28,197 nucleotides of DNA, taken from NCBI GenBank assembly GCA_964578345.1, contig CAZOCP010000006.1, forward strand, positions 1 to 28,197, read 5' to 3'. This stretch comes from VGKP01 sp964578345 (GTDB lineage Archaea > Nanobdellota > Nanobdellia > Pacearchaeales > GW2011-AR1). Below, in pieces: positions 1-6,341 of the stretch (positions are counted from its first letter, which is position 1; each line of letters opens with the position of its first letter). The notes under the pieces were generated by a model. It saw only the letters and a program-made list of their open reading frames with translations, ran no database searches and had not been told where the DNA came from. Both the position numbers and the translations under genes were made by a program.

Positions 1-85
1 TCAATTAATCCCATATTTAGCTTAAGGAAAGCAAGTTATTTAAGCTTTTCTATTGCTGAGAAGTTTCAGAGATACTGTGATATCC

Positions 86-123
86 GGCTATGTGTTAATT
101 AGGAAGTAAATTTACACATAGCC
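86..123. repeat. 10-bp inverted repeat (large hairpin)
   Basis: GGCTATGTGT (86-95) is perfectly complementary to ACACATAGCC (114-123), with an 18-nt AT-rich loop. It lies about 15 bp upstream of the TATA-like box of the first gene. It could be an operator for that unit or the transcript end of a gene before the window; there is no long T run after it, so the operator reading is slightly preferred. Confidence 0.55.
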
Positions 124-136
124 TAGAAAACCAGAA

Positions 137-146
137 ATTATTTAAA
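137..146 (+). promoter_or_regulatory. TATA-like box of the first three-gene unit
   Basis: ATTATTTAAA is centred about 28 bp before the GTG at 171, the usual spacing for a leaderless archaeal transcript. The hairpin at 86-123 sits just upstream. Confidence 0.4.
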
Positions 147-170
147 CAAGTGCCATCTTAATACTTTGAG

Positions 171-1376
171 GTGAAGGCACCTCAAGATGCCCTGATTCTT
201 GAAAAAACAAAAATGGCGCAAGTTCAAATACAAGCACCAAAAATAGAAAACTTAATAGATACTTCTAACTCTTTTTATCAAGATTTATTAGGATACAAAC
301 CAGAGCAAACTTCTTTACAACAAATTTCAGAATCACAATGGAATGAATTTGCTAACACAAGAGGATTAAATCCAAACTCATCAGGAATTTATTTACCAAG
401 AAATCAAAGAGCAGTAATTAGAAACGAAAATCCTTTAAGGTTATTTCATGAATATTTTGGACATGGTTTATACTGCGAACAATCTTTACAAGGAAGAAAA
501 TTAGTTGAGCTAGAAAAAAGATTGTTAGAAGAAGAAAAGCAGGAATTTCAAAAAAGACAATTTAAATTAGAAGATTTACAGAGATTTAGAAAACAAAGCC
601 AAACCTTTCAAGAATTAGATGAATTTAGAAAACAAAATTTAACACAATATGAGCTCTTTGCAATTTGGACAGAATACTTACTTTCGGGCGAGCATAATTT
701 AAGAGATGAATTTGGAAGAAAATACGATTCTCTGCAAAATGAAGATAAAGAAGCTGTTGAATCTGTGATTAATTTTTCTAAAAGCTATGGAAACTTAGCA
801 ACTTTTTATGCGAGTGGTTTAGCGAGAAGAACAACGCCAGAGAGAGTTAAGAGATTGTTGAAAGATATTTACAAAGACAAACTTGAAGATGTAAGTTTTG
901 CTTTACTTTATGGTTCAAGAAAAGAATTTAGCGATATTGATGTTTTTATGGTTGGAGAAAATTTACCAGAAACAGATTCGTGGCTAGATGTGAGAGTTTA
1001 TGCTCCTAATGACCTTGAAAGAAGATTAATATTATTTGATATAGCAGTTACTAACCCCGTAATAACTGGAGAGTTTCTTTTTGGAGATAAAGATTATTTT
1101 GAGCAAGTGAGAGAGAAAACTTTATCCCAACCGATTATAGAAGATTCAATAAAACATAATTTACAAGAGAGTGTCAATCAAAAAAATCTCGCTCAAAATT
1201 ATCCTGAAAACTCTCAAGATAGAATTAGGGGATTAATGTACTCTTTAACTTATCTAAAAAATGCTTTGGCTCTTGAATCCGGAATTAGATTATTTACAAA
1301 AGAAGATTTACTTTCAAATTCTCTTAGAGAGAAACAAATACAATTGAAAGTAGGTACCGAGAAAAATGCAACTTGA
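171..1376 (+). CDS. Metallopeptidase-like / nucleotidyltransferase fusion protein
   Basis: This 401-residue protein seems to have two parts. Residues 93-98 read HEYFGH, an HExxGH pattern like the zinc motif of M49 dipeptidyl peptidases (HELLGH); Glu168 in WTEYLL could be a further zinc ligand. A charged helical segment follows (about 105-160). Residues 245-259 read LLYGSRKEFSDIDVF, the GSx5DxD signature of the polymerase-beta nucleotidyltransferase fold, with Asp272 or Asp294 as the possible third carboxylate. The combination suggests a defence or toxin-antitoxin role, but that is inference. The GTG at 171 fits the TATA spacing; ATG 213 (residue 15) is an alternative start. The end overlaps the next gene by 11 bp, so the three genes to 2063 are probably one operon. 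Confidence 0.55.
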   Translation: MKAPQDALILEKTKMAQVQIQAPKIENLIDTSNSFYQDLLGYKPEQTSLQQISESQWNEFANTRGLNPNSSGIYLPRNQRAVIRNENPLRLFHEYFGHGLYCEQSLQGRKLVELEKRLLEEEKQEFQKRQFKLEDLQRFRKQSQTFQELDEFRKQNLTQYELFAIWTEYLLSGEHNLRDEFGRKYDSLQNEDKEAVESVINFSKSYGNLATFYASGLARRTTPERVKRLLKDIYKDKLEDVSFALLYGSRKEFSDIDVFMVGENLPETDSWLDVRVYAPNDLERRLILFDIAVTNPVITGEFLFGDKDYFEQVREKTLSQPIIEDSIKHNLQESVNQKNLAQNYPENSQDRIRGLMYSLTYLKNALALESGIRLFTKEDLLSNSLREKQIQLKVGTEKNAT

Positions 1377-1752
1377 ACAGATGATGTATCAGACGATACC
1401 GATACAAAGAACTGAGCCAGAAAGACAAAGAGTTTACACAATTGTAGATTTAGAGTCTTTGAGTGCTAGTGCTTTGTACAGCTTTAGCAGACCTTTGGGT
1501 GGAAGCAGACCTTTGGGTGGAAGCAGACCGCTAAGTTCTGGAAGTAGTGGACCTTTAACAATAAGAGATTTTCCCTCTTTAGGTTTTCAACTGCACATAC
1601 ATGAACGACCAGGAGGCAAGTCACTGATAAAAGATTACAGCGGTAAAAAAATTGCTGAATTGAATAGTTATGACGCAGCTATAGCTGATTTATTCGCTGA
1701 TAACTTAGGTATAAAAAAGATTCTGAAAAAGTATGGTATAGATAAGTATTAA
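1366..1752 (+). CDS. Hypothetical protein with Ser-Arg-Pro-Leu-Gly-Gly repeat
   Basis: This 128-residue protein is not recognised. It begins inside the end of the upstream gene (11 bp overlap), and the next gene starts 2 bp after it, so it is probably translationally coupled. Residues 41-56 form a low-complexity linker of two perfect SRPLGG hexads and a partial third, from an 18-bp tandem DNA repeat. The C-terminal half (about 60-128) looks folded, with alternating hydrophobics and a KKILKKYGIDKY end. No catalytic motif is visible. Its place between the fusion protein and another small protein suggests a partner or substrate-binding role; that is a guess. Confidence 0.5.
   Translation: MQLEQMMYQTIPIQRTEPERQRVYTIVDLESLSASALYSFSRPLGGSRPLGGSRPLSSGSSGPLTIRDFPSLGFQLHIHERPGGKSLIKDYSGKKIAELNSYDAAIADLFADNLGIKKILKKYGIDKY
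1486..1530 (+). repeat. 18-bp tandem repeat inside a gene
   Basis: AGCAGACCTTTGGGTGGA occurs at 1486-1503 and again, identical, at 1504-1521; a third partial unit (AGCAGACC) follows at 1522. The unit is a multiple of 3, so copy number can change without breaking the frame. Identity at third codon positions suggests a recent duplication. Confidence 0.85.
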
Positions 1753-1754
1753 AA

Positions 1755-2063
1755 ATGTCAGAAGCTGTTGATTTTCAAAAAATGAAGCGAGAATTAATTG
1801 GACTTTATAGTAAATTCCTTGAAAATCCTGAGGATGAGACCACAAACAAAAAAATCATAGCATATGAACTTAGATATGGCGGGCTCTCTTCTTACAATGA
1901 TATCTTATCTAGCCAACCAGTTCCAAAAGACATAGAAAGGGCACTTTATGGGCTTTCCACAATTTATCAATATGGTTTGTGGGAAGACACTCATGAAGCT
2001 TACTCTAATAAAAGAATCATCTCAGCGGCTAAAAGCATATTAGAAGACCTTAAAAAATCCTAA
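1755..2063 (+). CDS. Hypothetical small helical protein
   Basis: This 102-residue protein is not recognised. It is rich in charged and hydrophobic residues in a helical pattern (MSEAVDFQKMKRELIGLYSK at the N-terminus, AKSILEDLKKS at the C-terminus), with no Cys pairs, membrane segment or catalytic motif. It is the last gene of the operon starting at 171, beginning 2 bp after the previous stop and followed 13 bp later by a hairpin terminator. In a toxin-antitoxin-like operon it could be a small antitoxin or immunity protein, but the sequence does not show this. Confidence 0.5.
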   Translation: MSEAVDFQKMKRELIGLYSKFLENPEDETTNKKIIAYELRYGGLSSYNDILSSQPVPKDIERALYGLSTIYQYGLWEDTHEAYSNKRIISAAKSILEDLKKS

Positions 2064-2076
2064 ATAATTTGTTTAT

Positions 2077-2099
2077 GGCTCCTTACGGAGCCTTTTTTT
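2077..2099 (+). terminator. Hairpin plus T-run terminator
   Basis: GGCTCC-TTAC-GGAGCC (2077-2092) is a perfect 6-bp GC-rich stem followed at once by seven T. It closes the three-gene unit. This is a bacterial-style intrinsic terminator; archaeal terminators usually rely on T-runs alone. Confidence 0.75.
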
Positions 2100-2118
2100 A
2101 TTTTTTCTTTTCTTTTAA

Positions 2119-2140
2119 CGCTGCAAAGCGCCCCTTTTTT
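2119..2140 (+). terminator. Second hairpin with GCAA tetraloop and T-run
   Basis: CGCT-GCAA-AGCG (2119-2130) is a short stem closed by a GNRA tetraloop, followed by CCCC and a T-rich tract. It lies 27 bp after the first terminator and may be a back-up. Confidence 0.5.
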
Positions 2141-2160
2141 ATTTTTCTTCCTAGAGCGAG

Positions 2161-2194
2161 CGCATCCCGATTAGTCATCGTACTCTTGGATGCG
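2161..2194. repeat. 7-bp inverted repeat in the spacer
   Basis: CGCATCC (2161-2167) pairs with GGATGCG (2188-2194) across a 20-nt loop. It lies in the 185-bp gene-free stretch between the operon end and relE. I see no reading frame here; it may be a remnant of a structured RNA or a 3' hairpin for the convergent relE transcript. Confidence 0.35.
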
Positions 2195-2248
2195 ATAGTT
2201 TTGAGCGCAATAAATCTAATTAGTTTTGGCATTTAGACAGGAACAGCA

Positions 2249-2500
2249 TCACTTATAGGCGTTTTTCCTATGCCGAATCGTCCTAATAATTAAAAGATCT
2301 TTACTTTTATCATAATCAATGAAAAGACGATAATCTCCGACTCTAATTTTAAATCCCTCCCTACCAATGAGCGTTTCGAGATAGTGCCCGATATTATACT
2401 TTACTTCTTCATCTATTTTTCTAAAGATTCTTTTAGCAATTTCTTTAGGCAGTTTTCTCAGAAATTCTCTCGCCTTAGGATCCCAGTCTATAGAAACCAT
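2249..2500 (-). CDS. RelE/ParE-family toxin
   Basis: This 83-residue protein has the RelE fold pattern: an N-terminal strand (MVSIDWDPKAREFLRKLP), two helices, then strands with VGDYRLFIDYD and the C-terminal IRTIRHRKNAYK, typical of archaeal RelE (usually HRKDVYR). RelE toxins are ribosome-dependent mRNA endonucleases; the basic C-terminal His-Arg-Lys and Tyr are the usual functional residues. It starts 6 bp after the antitoxin gene, so the two form one antitoxin-first operon as is usual for type II systems. The family call is strong; whether it cuts mRNA or acts like ParE on gyrase cannot be read here. Confidence 0.85.
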   Translation of the reverse strand: MVSIDWDPKAREFLRKLPKEIAKRIFRKIDEEVKYNIGHYLETLIGREGFKIRVGDYRLFIDYDKSKDLLIIRTIRHRKNAYK

Positions 2501-2506
2501 CCTATT

Positions 2507-2698
2507 TTATCCGAACTCTTTTCGCATTTCTTCATGGGTGATGAAATCTTTCTTTGGCCTTTTTCTAGACAGCTCTATTTCATAGACTACTTCATCAGAA
2601 AGTTGAAAGTCCTCTCTCAACCACGCTTTCATCTGCTCTACATCCCTGCCGAGCTGCAGTAGCCGCGCGTAGATTTTTTCAAGTGTAATAGTTTCCAT
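2507..2698 (-). CDS. RelB-like antitoxin
   Basis: This 63-residue protein lies directly upstream of the RelE-type toxin. It is mostly helical (TLEKIYARLLQLGRDVEQMK), with a basic, proline-containing C-terminus (KRPKKDFITHEEMRKEFG) that would wrap the toxin, as in archaeal RelB-like antitoxins. No clear ribbon-helix-helix DNA-binding domain is visible, so autoregulation is uncertain. The call rests mainly on size, position and composition. A TATA box 26 bp upstream of the ATG supports a leaderless transcript. Confidence 0.7.
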   Translation of the reverse strand: METITLEKIYARLLQLGRDVEQMKAWLREDFQLSDEVVYEIELSRKRPKKDFITHEEMRKEFG

Positions 2699-2719
2699 AC
2701 ACTATCCCTCTTCACTTAG

Positions 2720-2728
2720 TATTTATAC
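2720..2728 (-). promoter_or_regulatory. TATA box of the relBE-like operon
   Basis: On the minus strand the box reads GTATAAATA and is centred 26 bp before the antitoxin ATG at 2698. There is no room for a ribosome binding site, so the mRNA is probably leaderless. Confidence 0.7.
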
Positions 2729-2734
2729 TTTTTC

Positions 2735-2749
2735 TCAGCACTTTGCCCC
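2735..2749 (+). repeat. Direct repeat, left copy
   Basis: TCAGCACTTTGCCCC is repeated exactly at 3553-3567. The two copies bracket the HEPN/MNT pair and the EEP-like remnant. Confidence 0.8.
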
Positions 2750-2887
2750 CCAATCATAGGTTCAAAAGAACATTTAAAACAAACTCTAGAATGGTGTAAA
2801 AAAATAAGTATCAACCCGATAATTGCGGGCGATTTTAATATGAAATTAATTAGGAAGTTTTATAAGTATTCATGGCTAAAAGAAAGT
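2750..2887 (+). pseudogene. EEP-family nuclease/phosphatase remnant
   Basis: The frame continuous with the HEPN gene is open upstream of its likely start. It contains HLKQTLEWCKKI and then NPIIAGDFNM, matching the conserved core of the endonuclease/exonuclease/phosphatase family (a helix followed by the hydrophobic strand and GDFN, where Asp and Asn are catalytic). The rest of that roughly 250-residue fold is missing on both sides, so this is a stranded fragment joined to the HEPN gene. The match is short, so the family call is moderate. Confidence 0.5.
2859..2866 (+). promoter_or_regulatory. TATA box deciding the HEPN start
   Basis: TTTATAAG is centred 26 bp before the ATG at 2888. It favours that ATG over the in-frame ATG at 2840, which lies in the EEP-like remnant. 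Confidence 0.6.
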
Positions 2888-3265
2888 ATGACTGAGTATG
2901 AAGAATGGCTAAAGAAAGCTGAAGAAGATTTTGACACAGCACTTTATCTAATAGACGGGGGAAAAATGAAAGCAGGGTCTTTCTATCTACAACAAGCTGC
3001 TGAAAAAGCACTCAAAGCAGTATACATAAAAAAACGAAAGGAATTAATGAAAACTCATGATCTGGTATTCCTTGCTCGAAGTGTTGGTGCGCCGTCTTCA
3101 ATTCAGGAAGGATGCAAGATATTGACACTTATCTATCAGTACTCCAGATATCCTGATGTGAATGAAGGCGAAGAATTTTTAGAAATAGAAAAGAAAATTT
3201 CTCAGCTTGTGGATAAAACAAAAGAGGTGATAACATGGACAAAACAAATTATCTCAAAGAAGTAA
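2888..3265 (+). CDS. HEPN-domain protein (toxin of HEPN/MNT pair)
   Basis: From ATG 2888 the protein has 125 residues and starts MTEYEEWLKKAEEDFDTA, as HEPN proteins of the PF05168 type do. It continues with the signature FYLQQAAEKALKAVYI, then THDLVFLAR and YQYSRYPD. HEPN proteins of such pairs are usually RNases whose active site is an Arg-x4-6-His motif; the Arg of SRYPD is present but no clear RxxxxH is seen, so activity is uncertain. It overlaps the MNT gene by 31 bp. In related systems the MNT protein silences HEPN by adding AMP to a tyrosine near the active site; Tyr residues in YQYSRYP would be candidates here. Confidence 0.8.
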   Translation: MTEYEEWLKKAEEDFDTALYLIDGGKMKAGSFYLQQAAEKALKAVYIKKRKELMKTHDLVFLARSVGAPSSIQEGCKILTLIYQYSRYPDVNEGEEFLEIEKKISQLVDKTKEVITWTKQIISKK

Positions 3266-3549
3266 AAAAATTCATTAAACGATTGGAAAAAGATTTCACC
3301 ATAGCAAAGGTGATAGTGTTTGGCAGTAGAGCAAGAGGAGAAGCACGTAAAGATAGTGATGTAGACTTAATTATTGTTTCAGAAGATTTTGAAGGCATGG
3401 GCTATTTCAAAAGGGGAGCTTTGATGTATAATTACTGGAAAGCTCTTATAGCTGTAGATTTTATATGTTATACTCCTAAAGAATTTGAGAAGTTGAAAAA
3501 TAAAATATCGATAGTAAGCTTAGCATTGAAAGAAGGAGTTATTCTTTAG
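3235..3549 (+). CDS. MNT-type nucleotidyltransferase (antitoxin)
   Basis: This 104-residue minimal nucleotidyltransferase has the motif VFGSRARGEARKDSDVDLII (residues 28-47): GSx10DxD with both metal-binding Asp residues. AVDFICYT supplies the third carboxylate. It starts inside the end of the HEPN gene, so the two are translationally coupled. By family precedent it neutralises the HEPN toxin by AMPylation or by binding. The complete catalytic motif suggests an active enzyme rather than a passive antitoxin. Confidence 0.85.
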   Translation: MDKTNYLKEVKKFIKRLEKDFTIAKVIVFGSRARGEARKDSDVDLIIVSEDFEGMGYFKRGALMYNYWKALIAVDFICYTPKEFEKLKNKISIVSLALKEGVIL

Positions 3550-3550
3550 C

Positions 3551-3678
3551 TTTCAGCACTTTGCCCCAGAAAACGAACTATGGTTTAGAATAAGCATGAC
3601 AAGAGATCCAAATGTCTTCCTAGAAAATGTAGAAAAGATTTTATATACGTTATGTGCTTTAAAGGAAGAGACAAGATG
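3551..3678 (+). pseudogene. Unidentified coding remnant (C-terminal fragment)
   Basis: A frame open from the right direct repeat reads FQHFAPENELWFRISMTRDP, continues NVFLENVEKIL, and stops at a TGA overlapping the CYTH start. The alternating hydrophobic pattern and acidic helix look like the end of a folded protein, loosely like the C-terminal segment of PLP-dependent aminotransferases, but the family is not secure. There is no start codon or N-terminal part, so it is probably left from a deletion or from insertion of the HEPN/MNT unit. Confidence 0.35.
3553..3567 (+). repeat. Direct repeat, right copy
   Basis: This is identical over 15 bp to 2735-2749. The right copy is read as QHFAP in the coding remnant at 3551-3678; the left copy has no comparable reading. 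Confidence 0.8.
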
Positions 3679-4305
3679 ACAAAAAATGTTGAAGTAGAAT
3701 TTATAGGGAAAATTTCCAAAGAGCAGTTTAATAGTTTAAAAAATAAATTCCAGCAAGTTGGAAAGTTCAAAAAAAGCAAGAAAAGAATTTCTTTTATGTA
3801 TTTTAAGAAGGGGGTTCCAGAAAAATATTCTGCGGCAGAAGATGATGAAATTGATCTTAGGATGCGAATCACGAACGGCGAGCCAGAAATTATAGTAAAG
3901 CAGGGAAAATTCACTGCAGCACATAGCAGAAAAGAAACCTCTATTTTCTTTAAGCCTTCAGAGATTGAAAAATATGTGAACTTTTTAATGGCTCTCGGAT
4001 GGAAATGCGGAGTAATCTACACCGCAGAAACGCAGACATACGAATATAAAGAAATTGAATTTTCACTTGTCAAGATAAAAGATTATGGATATAATTTTGA
4101 GGCGGAGATTTTAACTAGTGAAGATAAAATAGAAGAAGCAAAGAAAAAAATAATGGTCGAACTCGATATACTTAAGATAAAACCATTTGAGGAAGAAGGC
4201 CTTAATAATCAATGTAATGCTATCAATAACAATGTGAAACTTCATTTTGATTTATCAAAACAATCTTTTAATGAATTAAGGAACAGATTTAAGGAATTTT
4301 TTTAG
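3676..4305 (+). CDS. CYTH-domain protein (class IV cyclase / triphosphatase-like)
   Basis: From ATG 3676 the protein has 209 residues. It opens with VEVEFIGKIS, a loose form of the ExExK motif of the CYTH (CyaB / thiamine triphosphatase) tunnel fold, followed by DLRMRITNGEPEIIVKQG, the usual charged strand pair lining the tunnel. Members hydrolyse triphosphates or make cAMP; the substrate cannot be told here. The TATA-like TTTTATATA (3639-3647) is 33 bp upstream, which favours ATG 3676 over ATG 3652. The end (SKQSFNELRNRF) resembles the N-terminus (SKEQFNSLKNKF); this could be a vestigial second repeat or a normal family feature. The gene converges on, and overlaps by 17 bp, a truncated epimerase. 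Confidence 0.65.
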   Translation: MTKNVEVEFIGKISKEQFNSLKNKFQQVGKFKKSKKRISFMYFKKGVPEKYSAAEDDEIDLRMRITNGEPEIIVKQGKFTAAHSRKETSIFFKPSEIEKYVNFLMALGWKCGVIYTAETQTYEYKEIEFSLVKIKDYGYNFEAEILTSEDKIEEAKKKIMVELDILKIKPFEEEGLNNQCNAINNNVKLHFDLSKQSFNELRNRFKEFF

Positions 4306-4690
4306 ATTTTTCATCAATGATTTTTGAAGTGTTATTTCCATATACTGCTGATGACGAACAAAAAACAATTCTCACTTTATTTTTAATTGAGTTAAGATAG
4401 TTGATTAGATTCAATAAAGTTTTGTAATTGATATTGGATACCTTTTCATCTAAAAACTCTGCCTTGCCTATTGTAAAAATTACATCAGAGACGTTTGACA
4501 ATGTTTTCAATTTTTTAATTTCAGTTTTATTTGAAAAATTTATTTTAATCAGCGTCTTGTAGCATTCAGGATTTTTTGGATTTGTTTTATTATAAGTTCC
4601 AGTTAATTCATATTCATTATTTGTTAAACACTCAGATATATCTTGAGCAACATTGCTTGAAGAACCAATCACAAGGATTTGTTTTCTCAT
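4289..4690 (-). pseudogene. NAD-dependent epimerase/dehydratase, truncated
   Basis: The first 133 residues are a Rossmann-fold SDR start: QILVIGSSSN nucleotide-binding loop, DVIFTIG at strand 4, and VFCSSSAVYG, the Ser-containing strand just before the active site. Full-length members have about 300 residues and continue with a YxxxK motif; here the protein stops at KSKKIP, just where SPYGxSK would follow. Catalytic Tyr and Lys are therefore absent. The ATG overlaps the upstream ligase gene by 4 bp (ATGA), so it was part of a real operon. The break falls at the 3' end of the CYTH gene, which suggests a deletion or rearrangement joint there. Confidence 0.75.
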
Positions 4691-5778
4691 TTTCTTAAAT
4701 CGATAATATGTCTTAATTTACTGGAACTTGTTTTTGGAACATCGATTTGCTGTAAGAATATCACTTCTTTTTTCACATAAATAAATGCAAGTTCTTTTAA
4801 TATCTCATTTTCTTTATCTTTAAATTCTTTTGGCAGTACAAATTCAACATAATCTCTATTTTCTTTAGTTTTGAAATTAACAATGAAATCATTTGTATAC
4901 TTTGAAAGTATTTCTTCTATTTTTGTTTTTGAAGTCAACATTCCTTGTAATTTTACTAAATCATCACTCCTTCCAATAACAATAAACTCGCTTATTGAAC
5001 CATCATCGTTATATATAATATCTTTAAGAACATCCCAAGTATTATAACGAACTATGGGCGTGGCTTTGTTATTTAAATCTGTTATAGCCAATAGCATATC
5101 CTCTTTAATTTTTATTGCTTCAACATAAATGCCTTCATTTATTACCTTTATTAATCTGGGATTTCCTTTTTTTGAAACCCCGATAGCAGGACATTCCGTT
5201 AAGCCAAAATGGTTGATTACTTCAACTCCCAACTCTTTAAATCTAGATATATATGAATCTAACAACATTTCACCTGCAACAATTACCTTTTTTGGCATTA
5301 TTTTTGGGCTAATTTTATTAAGAATTTCTAATAAACCTAAAGCATAACTTGGTACTGAAAACCACACGGTTGGTTTTATTTTTAAAATAACCTCAATAAT
5401 TTTCTCTTTTGGATAGGTATTTGGTGCACCTAGTGGCAATATTGAAATATCTTCTAATAAACAAGCTCTTTCATACATACTGCCCGGGACATAATTTCCA
5501 TATGCAAAAAGATTCAACACGATATCTTTGTTTGACACTTCAGACAATTTTATTGATTTTCTTGTTCTGCTGATAAATCCCTCAACTGCTTCTTTTGAGT
5601 AGAATACGTATAATGGTTCTCCTGTAGAACCGCTGGTAATTCTTAATTCTAGAAAATTTTTAGGAACTATAGACTCTGATAAGTTTTTCTTTGTATTAAT
5701 ATTAATATTTTTCCAATCATCAATTGATTTAATACTATCTTTTCCAATTAAATCATTCATTTTCTTTAATATTTCCAT
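4687..5778 (-). CDS. PaaK-like adenylate-forming ligase
   Basis: This 363-residue protein has the ATP-binding signature of adenylate-forming enzymes near residues 47-55 (ITSGSTGEP), then PTVWFSVPSY, VIVAGEM and NHFGLTECPA around 190-200, and ends with a small C-terminal domain containing GRSDDLVKLQG. That order and size match phenylacetate-CoA ligase/LuxE-type synthetases, which activate a carboxylic acid as acyl-AMP. It is shorter than PaaK itself (about 430), mostly at the N-terminus. The coupled downstream gene is a sugar-epimerase-type SDR, so a role in modifying a surface sugar or small metabolite is possible but unproven; with that partner truncated, the pathway may be decaying. Confidence 0.7.
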   Translation of the reverse strand: MEILKKMNDLIGKDSIKSIDDWKNININTKKNLSESIVPKNFLELRITSGSTGEPLYVFYSKEAVEGFISRTRKSIKLSEVSNKDIVLNLFAYGNYVPGSMYERACLLEDISILPLGAPNTYPKEKIIEVILKIKPTVWFSVPSYALGLLEILNKISPKIMPKKVIVAGEMLLDSYISRFKELGVEVINHFGLTECPAIGVSKKGNPRLIKVINEGIYVEAIKIKEDMLLAITDLNNKATPIVRYNTWDVLKDIIYNDDGSISEFIVIGRSDDLVKLQGMLTSKTKIEEILSKYTNDFIVNFKTKENRDYVEFVLPKEFKDKENEILKELAFIYVKKEVIFLQQIDVPKTSSSKLRHIIDLRK

Positions 5779-5819
5779 CTTATTTATAATGAAAGTATAT
5801 TTTAAAAACTTTCTAAACC

Positions 5820-5827
5820 TTTATAAT
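5820..5827 (+). promoter_or_regulatory. TATA box of the truncated methyltransferase gene
   Basis: TTTATAAT is centred about 25 bp before ATG 5848. It shows that an intact promoter still drives the broken gene. Confidence 0.6.
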
Positions 5828-5847
5828 CATCCATACTTTATATTCTT

Positions 5848-6042
5848 ATGGAAGAATCATCAGATAATTGGGAAATATGGGATAAATTTTATAAAAAAAG
5901 TTCTAAATATATTTATTGGCCTTCTGAAGATATTTTCACTTTTGTTGGAAAATATTTGGGTGACGTAAGGGGTAAAAATGTTTTAGACATTGGATGTGGC
6001 GCAGGAAGGCATCTGCTTTTATTGCTTCATTTGCTTCAATAG
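5848..6042 (+). pseudogene. SAM-dependent methyltransferase, N-terminal fragment
   Basis: The first 55 residues are a typical class I methyltransferase start: WDKFYKKSSKYIYWPSE, then NVLDIGCGAGRH, the complete SAM-binding motif I. After GRH the sequence turns into a leucine run (LLLLLHLLQ) and stops, so the rest of the domain is missing. The leucine run is the opposite strand of a trpF start (6011-6076), so the gene was cut just after motif I and joined to unrelated DNA. The protein cannot methylate. The promoter upstream is intact. Confidence 0.8.
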
Positions 6043-6076
6043 AACTATGAATACCACAAATTTTTATCTTTGCCAT
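6011..6076 (-). pseudogene. trpF: Phosphoribosylanthranilate isomerase N-terminal fragment
   Basis: Read on the minus strand from ATG 6076, the peptide is MAKIKICGIHSSIEANEAIK followed by AD. This is the first beta-alpha unit of phosphoribosylanthranilate isomerase (family pattern KIKICGIT..EDA..A...GAD), tryptophan pathway. It ends at the joint with the methyltransferase fragment around 6011-6016 (shared ATCTGC). A TATA-like GATTATAAAA about 28 bp upstream on the minus strand suits a leaderless start. Only about 22 residues of about 200 remain. Confidence 0.6.
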
Positions 6077-6122
6077 AATTCTATAGGGCTCTGTAGTTTT
6101 TATAATCTTCTAGTAGAAAAAC

Positions 6123-6130
6123 CTTATATA
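6123..6130 (+). promoter_or_regulatory. TATA box of the phosphatase-like fragment and dehydrogenase
   Basis: CTTATATA is centred 26 bp before ATG 6153, as for other leaderless genes in the window. The downstream dehydrogenase probably uses the same promoter. Confidence 0.6.
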
Positions 6131-6152
6131 TTGTAGTTATATAGTAGTTATA

Positions 6153-6341
6153 ATGAAAAGTATAAAATTTGTATGCACTGCAAATAATGGGAAAAGTCCT
6201 ATAGCTCTAGCAATCGCTAAAGACTTTTTTAGAAAATATTTAAAAGAATATTTTAATATAATCTCTGAGTTTGGAATGCAAGAAGATCCATACTATAGAT
6301 TTTACATTATGGAGAAAAAAAATGATAAAAGAAAAATATAA
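6153..6341 (+). pseudogene. Low-molecular-weight phosphatase-like fragment
   Basis: The N-terminus KFVCTANNGKSPIALAIA matches the P-loop start of low-molecular-weight protein tyrosine phosphatases and arsenate reductases (C-x5-R-S), with Cys8 present but Lys14 in place of the invariant Arg. The fold needs about 150 residues and the catalytic DP loop near the end; only 62 residues are present and the tail after NIISEFG looks unrelated. It is probably a remnant that now serves as a leader for the dehydrogenase, whose ATG lies inside its end. Confidence 0.55.

Noticed and set aside
2840..2887. ATG 2840 as the start of the HEPN protein
   Set aside because: The 16 extra residues belong to the EEP-like remnant, and the TATA box at 2859-2866 lies downstream of this ATG.
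3585..3914. Antisense frame under the CYTH gene
   Set aside because: Phe/Ile/Leu-rich translation opposite a recognised gene; typical shadow of an AT-rich lysine-rich coding strand.
4200..4305. CYTH protein as a truncated two-domain protein
   Set aside because: The end resembles the N-terminus over 13 residues, but this can be a normal family tail; the evidence for truncation is only good for the neighbouring epimerase.
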